From NCBI RefSeq assembly GCF_000332355.1, contig NZ_KB235958.1, positions 1,519,445 through 1,583,444 on the forward strand: a stretch of 64,000 bases of DNA. Direction: 5' to 3'. Source of the stretch: Baaleninema simplex PCC 7105. GTDB taxonomy: Bacteria; Cyanobacteriota; Cyanobacteriia; Cyanobacteriales; Geitlerinemataceae. The position numbers and the translations under genes are program-made. Positions 53,453 to 63,140 of the stretch are shown here, one piece after another (positions within the stretch are counted from its first letter, which is position 1; each line of letters starts with the position of its first letter). A model generated the notes under the pieces. That model did no database searches. It saw nothing but the letters and a program-made list of their open reading frames with translations, and was not told where the DNA came from.

Positions 53453-55637
53453 AGGTGCGATCGCCGGACTCCCAGCCCAGGGGAATCCACGTCACCTCGA
53501 TCTTCGGCGCGTAAACGAACTGATTGTCTGTTTCAAACGCAATCGACGCCACGGGAGCGGGGAACGGCAGATCGGCGCGATCGAGGGATTGGAAAAAGAC
53601 GAGAGCTTCGTCGGATTCTCGGGGTAAGTGACTGACGATCGGCGCGTTTTCAGCGTTGCCGGGAAGGAGGCGATAGGTGGCTTCTCCACCGTCGCGATAC
53701 ACCGCCTTGAGGCGCACGGGAGCGGCGCGAAACAGCGTTTTGTAGAGTTTGCCCCAGGGCGAATACGATACCGAAATCGAGGCTCTGACGGGCGATCGCG
53801 CGGCTTGGGGAACGGTCGCCGTCTCGCCCCATCCTACCGACTGCGAGCTGAGGGGGTCGGCGATCTGACAGGGGGTCGTCTCTCGGAGATCGAACACCAT
53901 TAAATCGGAGACGGCTTCCGTTTGGGTGAAGGTTGGAAACTGGGGCGAGAGGCGATAGCGACACAGCAGCGACGAGAAGGTTTCGGGTTCGTCAAAAAAG
54001 GCGTGTCGTCCGTCGATCGCGCGAAATTGATAAAGAAAGTGGTCTCTCGGATGGGCGTCTAAATTGGCGGCGTTAGCGCGATCGAGAAATTTCGTATAAG
54101 ACGAGTAGGATTGAAGCGTCGGTCGCGGTTGCCAGTTCAACTCGTTGGCCGGTGCGAGGGTGAGTTCCCAAGGAACGATATCGACGGTTTCGTTGCCGAG
54201 ATGTTCTCGCACGTCGGCGGGAAGTTTCAATCGCTCGAAATTCCATTGGTTGGCGTCTTCGAGAACGCTCGCCACGCGATCGACATTGAAACTGAAAATT
54301 TGGTTGTGGACGTATTTGGGGGTGAAGCTCTGCCAAAACGGCCAGGGTCGCAGACCGACTTGTCCTAACACGTCGGGTTTCGCCACATACAGCACGGCAA
54401 CGGCGATCGCGATCGCGCTGACGACGCGTCCCCAGGAAGACCGACGCGAAACGTTACTGCGACCGGCACAGACAAGGGAGGCGATAAAGGGAACGCAGAA
54501 GAAATACAGCAGAACGTGGGCGTCTTGGCGGACGAAACCGTGTTTGAACGCGATCCACAGGACGAAGGCTAGACTCAGGTAAAATCCCGATCGCCGCCAA
54601 TCACACCGCTGCCCCATGACACTCGCGACGAGTGTGGCTTCGAGCAGGGCTAATCCTAATTCTAACGGCGAGCTGATGTAACTCATCGCACTGGAGTATC
54701 CCGAAGAAACTTCGAGAGACCCTCGGACGAAATCGAGGAGCGAGCGATCGAACACCAACACGGTCGCCAACAGCAAAATACTGTAAATTCCATAGGCGAG
54801 GCCGCTGGTTCTGAAGAGAGCGAAACGTTTGTCAAAGAGCCGATCTCGATCGGTCTGACGAACTTTTTGCACCACTCCACTGACGACAACGGCGATCGCC
54901 CCGTAGAGCAGGAGTCGAACCGCGTTGTCCGGCGGGTTCACCGCGACAAACACGAACGCCGTCGAGGTCGCCCCGACGACGGAATCCCAAACAGCCAGGA
55001 TCGCTCGGTTTCGCTCTGAGAGGGTTTGCGTTTTAGCGATCGACACGGCTCGAAAAAACTGCACGAGAAACAGCGCACCGACCGTCGCGACGCCGAGCGT
55101 AAATTTAATTAAGGCTAAAAAACCGGCGACAATTCCTAAAAAGAGAGAGTAACCTCTCGATATCGTCGATCGCTTTGAGGGTTGAAAGGGCGGACGAACT
55201 GACCACAATAGAAGAATTAAATACAAAAATAACGCTTTGTAGTCTATTGAAAACGCCACGTGAAACACGAATAAAGAAGAAACGATCCACAAAACGCGAT
55301 CGAGGTTATTTTTATATTGAAAAACACAAATAATAACTGCTAAAACTAACGCAATATGAACGCCGATCTTAAAAGTGACGGCAGTTAAAACGTTCTCTGG
55401 AACGATCGATCCGGCTGCCAAATAGCCGAGCGGCCCGTACGTGAAAATGACATCGCGTCCGAACTGTAAACCCTTCAGTACCGTTTCAGTTAACGCAAAG
55501 CTCCAAGAGGCATCTAAGCCGGGGGCAATAAAAATATACGGCGAAGGTAATGTGGCTAACGTGAAGTAAATCGCGACTGCAACACCCAAAATCCAAGGTG
55601 CGACGACTTGTAAGATTTGTCGGGTTCGATGACTCAT
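53436..55637 (-). CDS. Large polytopic membrane protein, glycan-cluster type
   Basis: From ATG 55637 it has 733 residues: about eleven helices in the N-terminal half followed by a soluble periplasmic C-terminal domain of about 280 residues ([31 protein letters not shown] onward). Its first loop, [36 protein letters not shown], has an acidic residue after a helix as in GT-C enzymes, but this is not decisive. I do not recognise a named family. Position among glycan genes suggests a sugar transferase or polymerisation role. Its stop overlaps gloB, tail to tail. Confidence 0.75.
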   Translation of the reverse strand: MSHRTRQILQVVAPWILGVAVAIYFTLATLPSPYIFIAPGLDASWSFALTETVLKGLQFGRDVIFTYGPLGYLAAGSIVPENVLTAVTFKIGVHIALVLAVIICVFQYKNNLDRVLWIVSSLFVFHVAFSIDYKALFLYLILLLWSVRPPFQPSKRSTISRGYSLFLGIVAGFLALIKFTLGVATVGALFLVQFFRAVSIAKTQTLSERNRAILAVWDSVVGATSTAFVFVAVNPPDNAVRLLLYGAIAVVVSGVVQKVRQTDRDRLFDKRFALFRTSGLAYGIYSILLLATVLVFDRSLLDFVRGSLEVSSGYSSAMSYISSPLELGLALLEATLVASVMGQRCDWRRSGFYLSLAFVLWIAFKHGFVRQDAHVLLYFFCVPFIASLVCAGRSNVSRRSSWGRVVSAIAIAVAVLYVAKPDVLGQVGLRPWPFWQSFTPKYVHNQIFSFNVDRVASVLEDANQWNFERLKLPADVREHLGNETVDIVPWELTLAPANELNWQPRPTLQSYSSYTKFLDRANAANLDAHPRDHFLYQFRAIDGRHAFFDEPETFSSLLCRYRLSPQFPTFTQTEAVSDLMVFDLRETTPCQIADPLSSQSVGWGETATVPQAARSPVRASISVSYSPWGKLYKTLFRAAPVRLKAVYRDGGEATYRLLPGNAENAPIVSHLPRESDEALVFFQSLDRADLPFPAPVASIAFETDNQFVYAPKIEVTWIPLGWESGDRTSKSDL

Positions 55638-55753
55638 GGTTAGTGCGACTCTCGAGCGAGATCTCACGGCTCAGTGGTGCAGAAAACTTTTCGAGATTGG
55701 GGATTGACAAACTACATATTTTATGTATTTAAATTTGAGCCAGATCTCGAGCC

Positions 55754-55786
55754 AGATCCCCGGCATCTCCAAGATGCCGGGGATCT
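55754..55786. repeat. Perfect CCCCGGCATCT hairpin
   Basis: AGATCCCCGGCATCT pairs perfectly with AGATGCCGGGGATCT around a CCA loop, a 15-bp stem. It belongs to the family seen at 28775-28808 and lies in the gap between two membrane-protein genes. Confidence 0.85.
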
Positions 55787-55887
55787 CCGGCAGCCATTTA
55801 CCGATCTGGGATTTTGCGGGCAACCCTTTAATACGGCGATATCTGTTCTAACAAGGGTTTCAGGACTTTTCTGCACCACTAAGGACT

Positions 55888-57774
55888 TCACGGTGTCAGC
55901 TCGAAACTTCCCGTTAAAAGATGCGCCCGAGCCGTCGTCGCGTCGAACGCCCAAGCTTTCACGACTAGCGAGCGGTTCGGGAGCTGCGATCGCGCAAATT
56001 CACCGCTCCAGCCGAGTTGAGTGTCTCGGGGAAGACCAGCGTGAAGTGCGTCCGGGCGAAACTCGCGATCGTCGATAATGGCAAAGGGTTTTTCGGCTCC
56101 AGAATCCGTCGTGTAGGTCAACAACACCAGATCGGCCGCCGACAGGGAACGTTCGGTGAGTTCGGCCCAGCCCCGAACTTGGTAGCGATCGCCCGACAGG
56201 GGAACGAGAGCGTCGAAGAATCCCCGAGCGGTTTCGGACTGCGGCGACGCACTAAAGTCGCGCACGTCGTCACTCTCGAGCAGCGGAGGGGAAAGATACC
56301 CCAAGTCGTTAATGGCGATCGCGTGGTCGTACAGGCGATCGGGGTCGGGATAAACGTAACGACGCAAACAATCGTCGTCTCGCAGCACGTCGATAACCAG
56401 CGTACAAGCCTGAGCGTGGAGCGTATCCGTTTTGCGAACGTACATCCCATCGAGGGCAAAAGCGCTCGTTTTAAGATGTAATACCAGTCCGATACCGAGT
56501 AGTAAGTAAACTCCCCGAGAAAGCCAACGACGCCGAGGCGGAGACACTTCAACCGTCGTATTTCGTTCGGCCAGTAACGCCCCCAAATAAATCGCCGAGA
56601 CGATCGCGTACAGCGAAAAGGTCGTATAGCGTGGCGAAATCGCCTGTTCGATTCCAAATCCCACGCGACCCAATGCCGCAAACAGACCGCTGAGGATAGA
56701 ATATCCCCCCAGCATTATCCAGCTTTTGGCGCGATTTAACTCAGAGAGATCCCAACGGCGCTCTAGAGCGTTCTCGAAACCGGATTTTCCGTCCTGCGAG
56801 GTCGTCGCACTGTTCCACAGGAGAGCCACCACCATCGCCGACCAAACCCCAAACACGATCGCCCCCACGACCGTCGCCGCTGGGATGTCGTGAAATCCGA
56901 GCGGTCCACCTAAGAAGACGAAGAAATAACGAACCGCCTCGAGTGGGTGTCGGACGGCTTCGTCCCAACCGGGATGACCGGGGGGTTTGACGTAGTTGCG
57001 AAAGTAAAATCCGAGATTGACTGCCATCGCCGCGATCCAGACTGTCGCCCAAAACAGACGCCGCCCGATCTCCCGCCAGCGTAGGGTTTCGGGAAAGAAA
57101 ATAGCGGGAAAGACCACGACCCAACTGAGTACGCCGTTAGAAAACGAATACGTACTGACGAGGCACAGTAAAATACCCACGAGGGTTTTCAGCCAGAGAG
57201 GAAAGCGAGTCTGCGCCACGAGCAACCCCAAGACGATCGCGCTCAAAGACAGCAATACGCACACTTGCAGTCCGAAGAGAAAGTTGTCGTATTGAATCAG
57301 AGAAAAGACGAGGAGGTTGGCGACGATCGCCAGTTCGTTGAGGCGAGATCGCGGGGTACGGGTGAGGGTTAGGCGACTGAGGGCGTATAGGGTGAGAGCG
57401 ATCGCGGCCATCAAACCCAAAATCAGGAACATTTCCACTTTGATGTTCCAGTTCGTCACGGACGCCAAACTTACTAAAATCAGTCTCGGAAAGAATTTGC
57501 GGCTTTCGTTGTGCTGGGCGATCCAGTAGCCCCAGTTCCACCGACCTTGACTGAGATCGATCGTGCCGTCGTGGAGTTTGACGAACATCAGTCCGGGGGT
57601 GTCCCACTCGTCCCAAATGGGAAAGTTGACGCCGAAATAGGCGATCGACGCTGCCACGAGACTGGCAAAGATCGCAGACAGGCCGAGGAGCCAAATCGTA
57701 CTGGACGGGAAACGAATTTTCACCTTTTCTATCAACTCGAGGGACGGGGACGCGCGATCGACAAACTCGACCAA
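55888..57774 (-). CDS. Polytopic membrane protein, paralogue 2
   Basis: A 628-residue protein with about eleven helices and a C-terminal domain (about 540-628: GDRYQVRGWAELTERSLSAADLVLLTY, NRSLVVKAWAFDATTARAHLLTGSFEL). The first loop, IWDEWDTPGLMFVKLHDGTIDLSQGRWNWGYWIAQHNESRKFFPRL, holds an acidic pair, and HNESRKF recurs as HNEHRFI in the next gene. That next gene has the same layout, so the two are paralogues. The frame opens with TTG 57774; GTG 57723 with AAAGG just upstream is an equally good start. Probable glycosyl or phosphoryl transferase; not recognised by name. Confidence 0.75.
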   Translation of the reverse strand: MVEFVDRASPSLELIEKVKIRFPSSTIWLLGLSAIFASLVAASIAYFGVNFPIWDEWDTPGLMFVKLHDGTIDLSQGRWNWGYWIAQHNESRKFFPRLILVSLASVTNWNIKVEMFLILGLMAAIALTLYALSRLTLTRTPRSRLNELAIVANLLVFSLIQYDNFLFGLQVCVLLSLSAIVLGLLVAQTRFPLWLKTLVGILLCLVSTYSFSNGVLSWVVVFPAIFFPETLRWREIGRRLFWATVWIAAMAVNLGFYFRNYVKPPGHPGWDEAVRHPLEAVRYFFVFLGGPLGFHDIPAATVVGAIVFGVWSAMVVALLWNSATTSQDGKSGFENALERRWDLSELNRAKSWIMLGGYSILSGLFAALGRVGFGIEQAISPRYTTFSLYAIVSAIYLGALLAERNTTVEVSPPRRRWLSRGVYLLLGIGLVLHLKTSAFALDGMYVRKTDTLHAQACTLVIDVLRDDDCLRRYVYPDPDRLYDHAIAINDLGYLSPPLLESDDVRDFSASPQSETARGFFDALVPLSGDRYQVRGWAELTERSLSAADLVLLTYTTDSGAEKPFAIIDDREFRPDALHAGLPRDTQLGWSGEFARSQLPNRSLVVKAWAFDATTARAHLLTGSFELTP

Positions 57775-57783
57775 TTAGTTCAT

Positions 57784-57804
57784 AAACTCGAACTGTACGA
57801 GTTT
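57784..57804. repeat. Hairpin between the paralogous membrane-protein genes
   Basis: AAACTCG (57784-57790) pairs with CGAGTTT (57798-57804). On the minus-strand message it spans the stop region of the upstream gene and precedes the start of the downstream gene, so it could modulate coupling or readthrough. No T-run follows. Confidence 0.4.
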
Positions 57805-59518
57805 AATCCACAACGCGCAAGTCTAAGGAATTGTATAAAGATAGGAACGCCGAGCGTTCGGGATCGTAAACCCACGCCCGAAGCGAGTGGCGACCGGGTT
57901 GTAAATCGCGACTGACAAACTGGACTGTCCAAGTTTCGGGTTCTCGACTCGAATCGACAAAATCTCCGATGAGATCGCTGGCAAACATCTCCGTACTGTC
58001 GTTTCGAGACAAAAAGACGATCGGTAGAACCGTTTGACAGTTCTCGAAGCGGACTCGACCCGACACGATCGCCGTTCCGCTCTCGGACAACTCGACGACT
58101 TGCGACGACTGGGAACGATCGAGATACCCGCAAGAGGGCTGAGGGCGATCGCGAAATTCGACGGCGTGCGATCGCTCGAAAAATCCCAAGCGATCGAGGC
58201 GGGGAGACCACCAGTATTTTACGATTTTGGCGTCGGGATACAGTCGTCGCACGCAGCTACTTTCAGCGTTCTCCTCCATATATCCGACGAGCGACAAACA
58301 GGTTCGTGAGAAGAGTCGATGGTTGCGGAAGTCTTTCCCCAGTTCCCAAACGGACAGCGACGTGACCGCCAGTATCACCGCAACGCACGCCACGATCGCA
58401 CGATAGCCGAAGCGAACCTTCCCTTGCCACGGGCGAGTTGCAATCTCGGCGTAATACTGTCCCGCGTAAAGGAGTCCGACGAACAGTAGCAGGCTGACGG
58501 TGGTGTAGCGAGAAGCTAACGCCACCCCGAATCCAAAACTCGACCGTCCCACCGTGGTCATCGCGGCAAAACCGAGACTAAACAACATTAAGGAGATCCA
58601 GGGTGCGATCGCCTCTCGGTTAGCGAGATCGCGCCAAAACTGCCAAAAACAGATCGAACTTGCCAGAGACAGCAGGATTCCCCAGGCGATCGCCGTTGAA
58701 GGTTCCGAGGACAAGGGGTGTCCGACGAGCGCGAAAAAAAATTCGAGTCCTTCTCGGGGGTGTTTGAGAACATGACTCGGATCGACAGCGTGAGCGGGTT
58801 TGTGGTAGTCGATAAAGTACAACAGCACGGTGGCGACGAACCCACTACACCAGACGAGAAGCCACCGTCGGGGTTTTTGAGCGTGCCGACTTTTCACCCA
58901 CACGCACGGTAAAACGGCCAACCACGTGAGGAGTCCGTGAGCGCAGGAAAAACTCGCCAACCCACAGAATAAGGCGGCGAGACCGAAATGGCGATCGCGC
59001 CAATGCTGGAGGTTTTCGTGAGATAGGAGGGCGATCGCCAAGACTAAGCACAAATTTATCCAAAACCAAGCGATCTGAAATCCCCAAAGCCAATTTTCGT
59101 ATTGTACGAGGCTGCCGAGCGCAATAGCGATCGCGATGTCAGTCAGCGGAGAAACGCGATCGCCGTGTTTTTTTCTGGCAATCCAATACAGTGAAATTCC
59201 GATCGCGATCGCTAACATAACGCTCGCGTACTGCTGCGTTTTCGTGTTCCAATCAGTCAAAAAGGCCAAGGTGGCGATCGCAAATCTTGGAATGATAAAT
59301 CGATGCTCGTTGTGAAGTCTCCAAAAGTCTAAAAAATCAGCTGTCCCGAAATCGATTTCGTGAAATAAATCTGTCAACACTAACGCGTCGAAAACGGGAA
59401 CGTCTACCCCGAAGCGATCGACAAACAAGAAAGTAATCAGAAAAGGAATCGCGTAAAGCAACAGATAAAAGTTCGACCACAAGCTAGAATGTTTATCTAA
59501 CAAGTCGATCGGGTTCAT
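57803..59518 (-). CDS. Polytopic membrane protein, paralogue 1
   Basis: From ATG 59518 it has 571 residues: about eleven helices, then a beta-rich C-terminal domain (about 470-571). Early motifs VPVFDALVLTDLFHEIDF and RLHNEHRFIIPRFAIATLAFLTDWNTKTQQY align with VNFPIWDEWDTPGLMF and AQHNESRKFFPRLILVSLASVTNWNIKVEMF of the following gene. Shared acidic residues before HNExR suggest a conserved active-site loop on the outer face. Family unnamed to me. It lies 28 bases upstream of its paralogue, same strand. Confidence 0.75.
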   Translation of the reverse strand: MNPIDLLDKHSSLWSNFYLLLYAIPFLITFLFVDRFGVDVPVFDALVLTDLFHEIDFGTADFLDFWRLHNEHRFIIPRFAIATLAFLTDWNTKTQQYASVMLAIAIGISLYWIARKKHGDRVSPLTDIAIAIALGSLVQYENWLWGFQIAWFWINLCLVLAIALLSHENLQHWRDRHFGLAALFCGLASFSCAHGLLTWLAVLPCVWVKSRHAQKPRRWLLVWCSGFVATVLLYFIDYHKPAHAVDPSHVLKHPREGLEFFFALVGHPLSSEPSTAIAWGILLSLASSICFWQFWRDLANREAIAPWISLMLFSLGFAAMTTVGRSSFGFGVALASRYTTVSLLLFVGLLYAGQYYAEIATRPWQGKVRFGYRAIVACVAVILAVTSLSVWELGKDFRNHRLFSRTCLSLVGYMEENAESSCVRRLYPDAKIVKYWWSPRLDRLGFFERSHAVEFRDRPQPSCGYLDRSQSSQVVELSESGTAIVSGRVRFENCQTVLPIVFLSRNDSTEMFASDLIGDFVDSSREPETWTVQFVSRDLQPGRHSLRAWVYDPERSAFLSLYNSLDLRVVD

Positions 59519-59565
59519 TTTTAGTCTTATTAGTAGAATTTTAAAAAAATCTTGAATCACTCGAA

Positions 59566-60231
59566 TTAGTTTTTACAGGCAACGACTAAAAACTGCTTAC
59601 CTAAGAAATTCCAAGCCAACGGCATCGAAATATAAAGCGGAACTGTCCACAACGGAGGTTGCTTCCCGTTAGCCATCGTATAAGGTAAAAATTTAGGAAT
59701 ACAAGTTTGAATTTGAAATCCTCGAAGTTGTAAAACTTCAGAAATTGAAGCTTCCGTCAGCGGTAAATGATGATCGAAAAAGTCCCAATAAGCTCCACCC
59801 GTGTATTTGATATTCGGTCCCAAACAGATAATTTTCCCTCCTGGCTTCAAACAGCGATAGGCTTCGGCGATCGTGCGAGACAAAGACTCTTTCGACAAGA
59901 GGTGTTCGAGAAAATTGCTCGTAAACACGACATCAAGCGACGCCTCAGAAACCGGCCAAGTTTGCGAACAATCTTGATGGATAAAACACACCTCTGACTC
60001 GAGATAGTCTTTCGCGTCGGGATTGAGATCCATTGCATACTTTTTTCGAGCGCGAACTTGATTGATAAATTCTCCCCAACCACAACCGAGATCTAGAATA
60101 TCTCGACGTTCGCCAACGAGATCTTGAAAATAGCGCGTCACCAGTATTTTCCAGACTTTACGGCGATAATTGGCAATGCGAGCAAAGCGAAGTTGATATT
60201 CTTGTTGAAGTTCGCGTGCAGAAGTTTTCAT
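59566..60231 (-). CDS. SAM-dependent methyltransferase (class I)
   Basis: A 221-residue cytosolic enzyme. DILDLGCGWGEFINQVRARKKYAMDLNPDAKDYL is the SAM-binding motif I with following acidic residue, SLDVVFTSNFLEHLLSKESL is motif II, and LKPGGKIICLGPNIKY motif III. In a polysaccharide locus such enzymes often methylate a sugar or cap a glycan chain. Substrate not predictable. Confidence 0.9.
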   Translation of the reverse strand: MKTSARELQQEYQLRFARIANYRRKVWKILVTRYFQDLVGERRDILDLGCGWGEFINQVRARKKYAMDLNPDAKDYLESEVCFIHQDCSQTWPVSEASLDVVFTSNFLEHLLSKESLSRTIAEAYRCLKPGGKIICLGPNIKYTGGAYWDFFDHHLPLTEASISEVLQLRGFQIQTCIPKFLPYTMANGKQPPLWTVPLYISMPLAWNFLGKQFLVVACKN

Positions 60232-60417
60232 GAGAATTCTTTAAATTTCAAATGTCAGTATTCGATTCGATAGAAACATATACCACAATATCTTAAACAG
60301 CATTGTATCGAACGATATCTTTTTTTGAATTAACAAAATTGATGCGATCGCGATCGAAAATATCTAAAAAAATAAATTTTAAATGACATCGCGTCCCTCG
60401 ATCGAATTGCTAATTTT

Positions 60418-61485
60418 TCACAAAAAAATCTTCTGAATACTGTCCGTTTCGCGAACCATCCAGTCGTAAATTTCAGTGAGAGTCGCGAGAATATCTCGTT
60501 TCGGCTGCCATCCCGTTCGCGCCATCACTTTACGAGAGTCGGTGATAAAAATCGGCACGTCGCCGGGACGGTTTTCGGGAACGGGCGAAATTTCAATGGT
60601 ATTTCCCGTCACCTTCTGACAAATTTGCGTGGTTTCGTAGAGAGAAATTTGATTTTGAGAACCGCCGCCAACGTTAAAGGTTTCCCCTTTCAGTTCGTCA
60701 AACTGTTGCAGTTGTAAATCGATTAAATCCAGCAAATCCGCCACGTGCAGAAAATCCCGAACCTGTTTCCCCGTTCCGCCGTAGCCGATATATTTCAGCG
60801 GTTTTTGGAAATAATGTCGCGCCACCCACAGCGCAAACACCCCCTGATCGACTTTTCCCATTTGCCAAGGCCCCGTTAACACGCCGCAGCGGTTGACGAG
60901 GGTGCGGAGGTCGTACGCTTCGGCGTATTCGGCGATGAGGAGTTCCGAAGCCAGCTTGGTGGTTCCGTAGAGCGATCGCGCGCGATCGAGGGGAAAATCT
61001 TCGGCGATACCCTGTTGCGACGCACCGGGAAACGGTTGTTCGTCGAGCAGTTGAAAGCGAGTGTCGGTTTCGCGATAGTTGAGTCGGCTCAGATAGGCGA
61101 TCGGATAGACGCGACTCGTCGATAGGAAAATAAAATCGGCTTGGGTGGCTCGTGCCAGTTCCAAGCAGTTAATCGTACCGACTAAATTGGTTTGTAATAG
61201 ATATCCCGGCGATCCGTATCCCGCCAACACCGACGGTTCCGCCGAACATTCTAAAATTAACGTCGGTTTGAGAACTTCTGGAGCGAGGTCTTCAGGATTG
61301 CGAACGTCGCCGTGGACGAACTCGATTCCCGCTTGTTTGAGACGGGGAAGGTTTAACTCCGAACCTCGCCGTTTGAGGTTGTCTAGAGCGATAATCTGCC
61401 AGTCGGGATGACGTTTCGCCAGTCCCAATCCGAGAGAACTTCCGACGAATCCCGCACCTCCGGTAATTAAAACGCGCTGACTCAT
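60418..61485 (-). CDS. NAD-dependent epimerase/dehydratase (CDP-paratose 2-epimerase-like)
   Basis: A 355-residue extended SDR: VLITGGAGFVGSSLGLGLA NAD site, LECSAEPSVLAGYGSPGYLLQTNLVGTINCLELA, FLSTSRVYPIAYLSRLNY with the catalytic Ser/Thr, and YGTTKLASELL with the YxxxK pair. VNRCGVLTGPWQMGKVDQGVFALWVARHYFQKPLKYIGYGGTGKQVRDFLHVADLLDLI is the pattern of CDP-tyvelose/paratose epimerases (RfbE/TyvE). It probably converts a CDP- or other nucleotide-deoxysugar for the glycan made here. Confidence 0.87.
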   Translation of the reverse strand: MSQRVLITGGAGFVGSSLGLGLAKRHPDWQIIALDNLKRRGSELNLPRLKQAGIEFVHGDVRNPEDLAPEVLKPTLILECSAEPSVLAGYGSPGYLLQTNLVGTINCLELARATQADFIFLSTSRVYPIAYLSRLNYRETDTRFQLLDEQPFPGASQQGIAEDFPLDRARSLYGTTKLASELLIAEYAEAYDLRTLVNRCGVLTGPWQMGKVDQGVFALWVARHYFQKPLKYIGYGGTGKQVRDFLHVADLLDLIDLQLQQFDELKGETFNVGGGSQNQISLYETTQICQKVTGNTIEISPVPENRPGDVPIFITDSRKVMARTGWQPKRDILATLTEIYDWMVRETDSIQKIFL

Positions 61486-61592
61486 AGGTTTTTATAATTT
61501 GAAATTCTCTGGTTGAAATTCTCTGGTTGAAATTCTCAAGTCGAGCTTTTCCAAACCCGATTGTCGTGTTCTGTCGCGATCCTCCCGAAGCT

Positions 61593-62939
61593 TCAACTGG
61601 AGATGCTATCGTTCGACACGACGCCAACGCGAAAGTGGTGGGGTTGGGGTCGGGGAGTTTTACGGACGTAATCGCCCCGAGACAGCCACCGTTCGAGCAA
61701 AATGTAGAGGACGATGAAGAGGTAGCGACTTCCCATTTCTTTGATTTTCAGCTTAGAGACGCCAGCTTTGCGGTTGCGCCAACTAATCGGAGTGGCGACA
61801 TAGGTGTAGCCGCGCACGATCGCCTTGAGGGGAAGTTCGACGGTGAGGTTGAAGTGGTGCGACAGAATCGGTTGAATTCCCTCAATGACTTCGCGACGAT
61901 AGGCTTTAAAGGCGTTGGTCGTGTCGTTGTAGCGCAAGCCGAACAGCACTTGAACGAAGAGGTTGGCCAAGCGGTTGATGAGGAGTTTGTGGGTTGGATA
62001 GTCGATAACCCGTCCGCCGCGCACGAAGCGAGAACCGAACACGCAGTCGTAGCCTTCTTGTAGCAGGTCGTAGTAGTTGAGGATGTCCTCGGGGGAGTCG
62101 GAACCGTCCGCCATCACGACGGCGACAGCATCTCCTCGAAACTGTTCTAAGCCGCAGCGCACGGCGAAACCGAAGCCGTTGGGGTAATAGTTGTTAACGT
62201 AGCGCACGCGAGGGTTGTCGCGACTCAGGGATTGCAGGATTTCTTCGGTGCGATCGCGGCTGTTGTCGTTCACCACGAGGAATTCGTAACGCACGTCGCG
62301 ATCGTCGAGAACTCGCGCGATCGCGTTGACCGTTTCGGCGATCGAGCCTTCTTCGTTGTGCGCCGGAATTACCAGAGAAAATAAGGATACGGGACGAACG
62401 GTTTCCTGCGCTTTGTCTTCATCGCGGCGTGGGGAATCGCTGGCGTTAGCGAACGCGGGTTCTAGACTTTCAGGACGGAGTTCGGGACGGTTCGAGCGAA
62501 ATACCAGGCGATCGCTGAGGAGATAGTTCGTTGTCGCACTCACCAGAATCCCGATGAGGGTGTTAACACCGTAACTCACCCCCAACCAATCGAGAAAGGG
62601 GAAAATGGCGAAAATCCGTAAAAGTACGGAACAACCTGCCGAGAGGTGATATAAGGGGAGTTGACGCAGTAATACGTCCCGAAGACGCCAGTTTCCTCCA
62701 GTCCACACCCAAGTTCGGTAAATAAAGAAACTCAGCAGTAGAGAGAGTTCGATGGAAATTGCGTTGGCGGTGTTGCGTAAAATTACAGTATCCCAGCCTC
62801 CCAGTTCCACGAACGAGAACATTAATATTAAGTTGAACGCGGCGGCGACTCCCCCACCCCCGAGAAAGCGAACGACTCGTTTTTGAGCGAGCTTTTGAAA
62901 TAGCTTCTGAAGCGTTGGAAACGGGCTTGGTACTTTCAT
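61593..62939 (-). CDS. GtrA-GT2 fusion: membrane domain plus polyprenyl-phosphate glycosyltransferase
   Basis: A 448-residue protein. Residues about 15-140 form a four-helix GtrA-like domain (RFLGGGGVAAAFNLILMFSFVELGGW, NTLIGILVSATTNYLLSDRLVF). Residues about 175-420 are a GT2 enzyme: LVIPAHNEEGSIAETVNAI, EFLVVNDNSRDRTEEIL, VVMADGSDSPEDIL (metal-binding acidic motif), and WRNRKAGVSKLKIKEMGSRYLFI. Fusions usually run GT2 then GtrA; here GtrA comes first. It may both make and flip a lipid-linked sugar. Confidence 0.88.
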   Translation of the reverse strand: MKVPSPFPTLQKLFQKLAQKRVVRFLGGGGVAAAFNLILMFSFVELGGWDTVILRNTANAISIELSLLLSFFIYRTWVWTGGNWRLRDVLLRQLPLYHLSAGCSVLLRIFAIFPFLDWLGVSYGVNTLIGILVSATTNYLLSDRLVFRSNRPELRPESLEPAFANASDSPRRDEDKAQETVRPVSLFSLVIPAHNEEGSIAETVNAIARVLDDRDVRYEFLVVNDNSRDRTEEILQSLSRDNPRVRYVNNYYPNGFGFAVRCGLEQFRGDAVAVVMADGSDSPEDILNYYDLLQEGYDCVFGSRFVRGGRVIDYPTHKLLINRLANLFVQVLFGLRYNDTTNAFKAYRREVIEGIQPILSHHFNLTVELPLKAIVRGYTYVATPISWRNRKAGVSKLKIKEMGSRYLFIVLYILLERWLSRGDYVRKTPRPQPHHFRVGVVSNDSISS

Positions 62940-63140
62940 GGTTTCCCCTATGTCGTTTTATCGGTCAGATCGACATTGGTGCCGAAGTTGCGATCGCGTT
63001 CTATCGGACGGTTTAGGCTTGGCGAAAACTTCAAAAAATTGAGAACTCAAACGCTCGATCGTTCAGAAGTAAATATTATTTTTTGTTATCCTCCCATTGC
63101 GATCGTAGGGTTCTCGATAAAATTCAATCTGTAGCGATGT

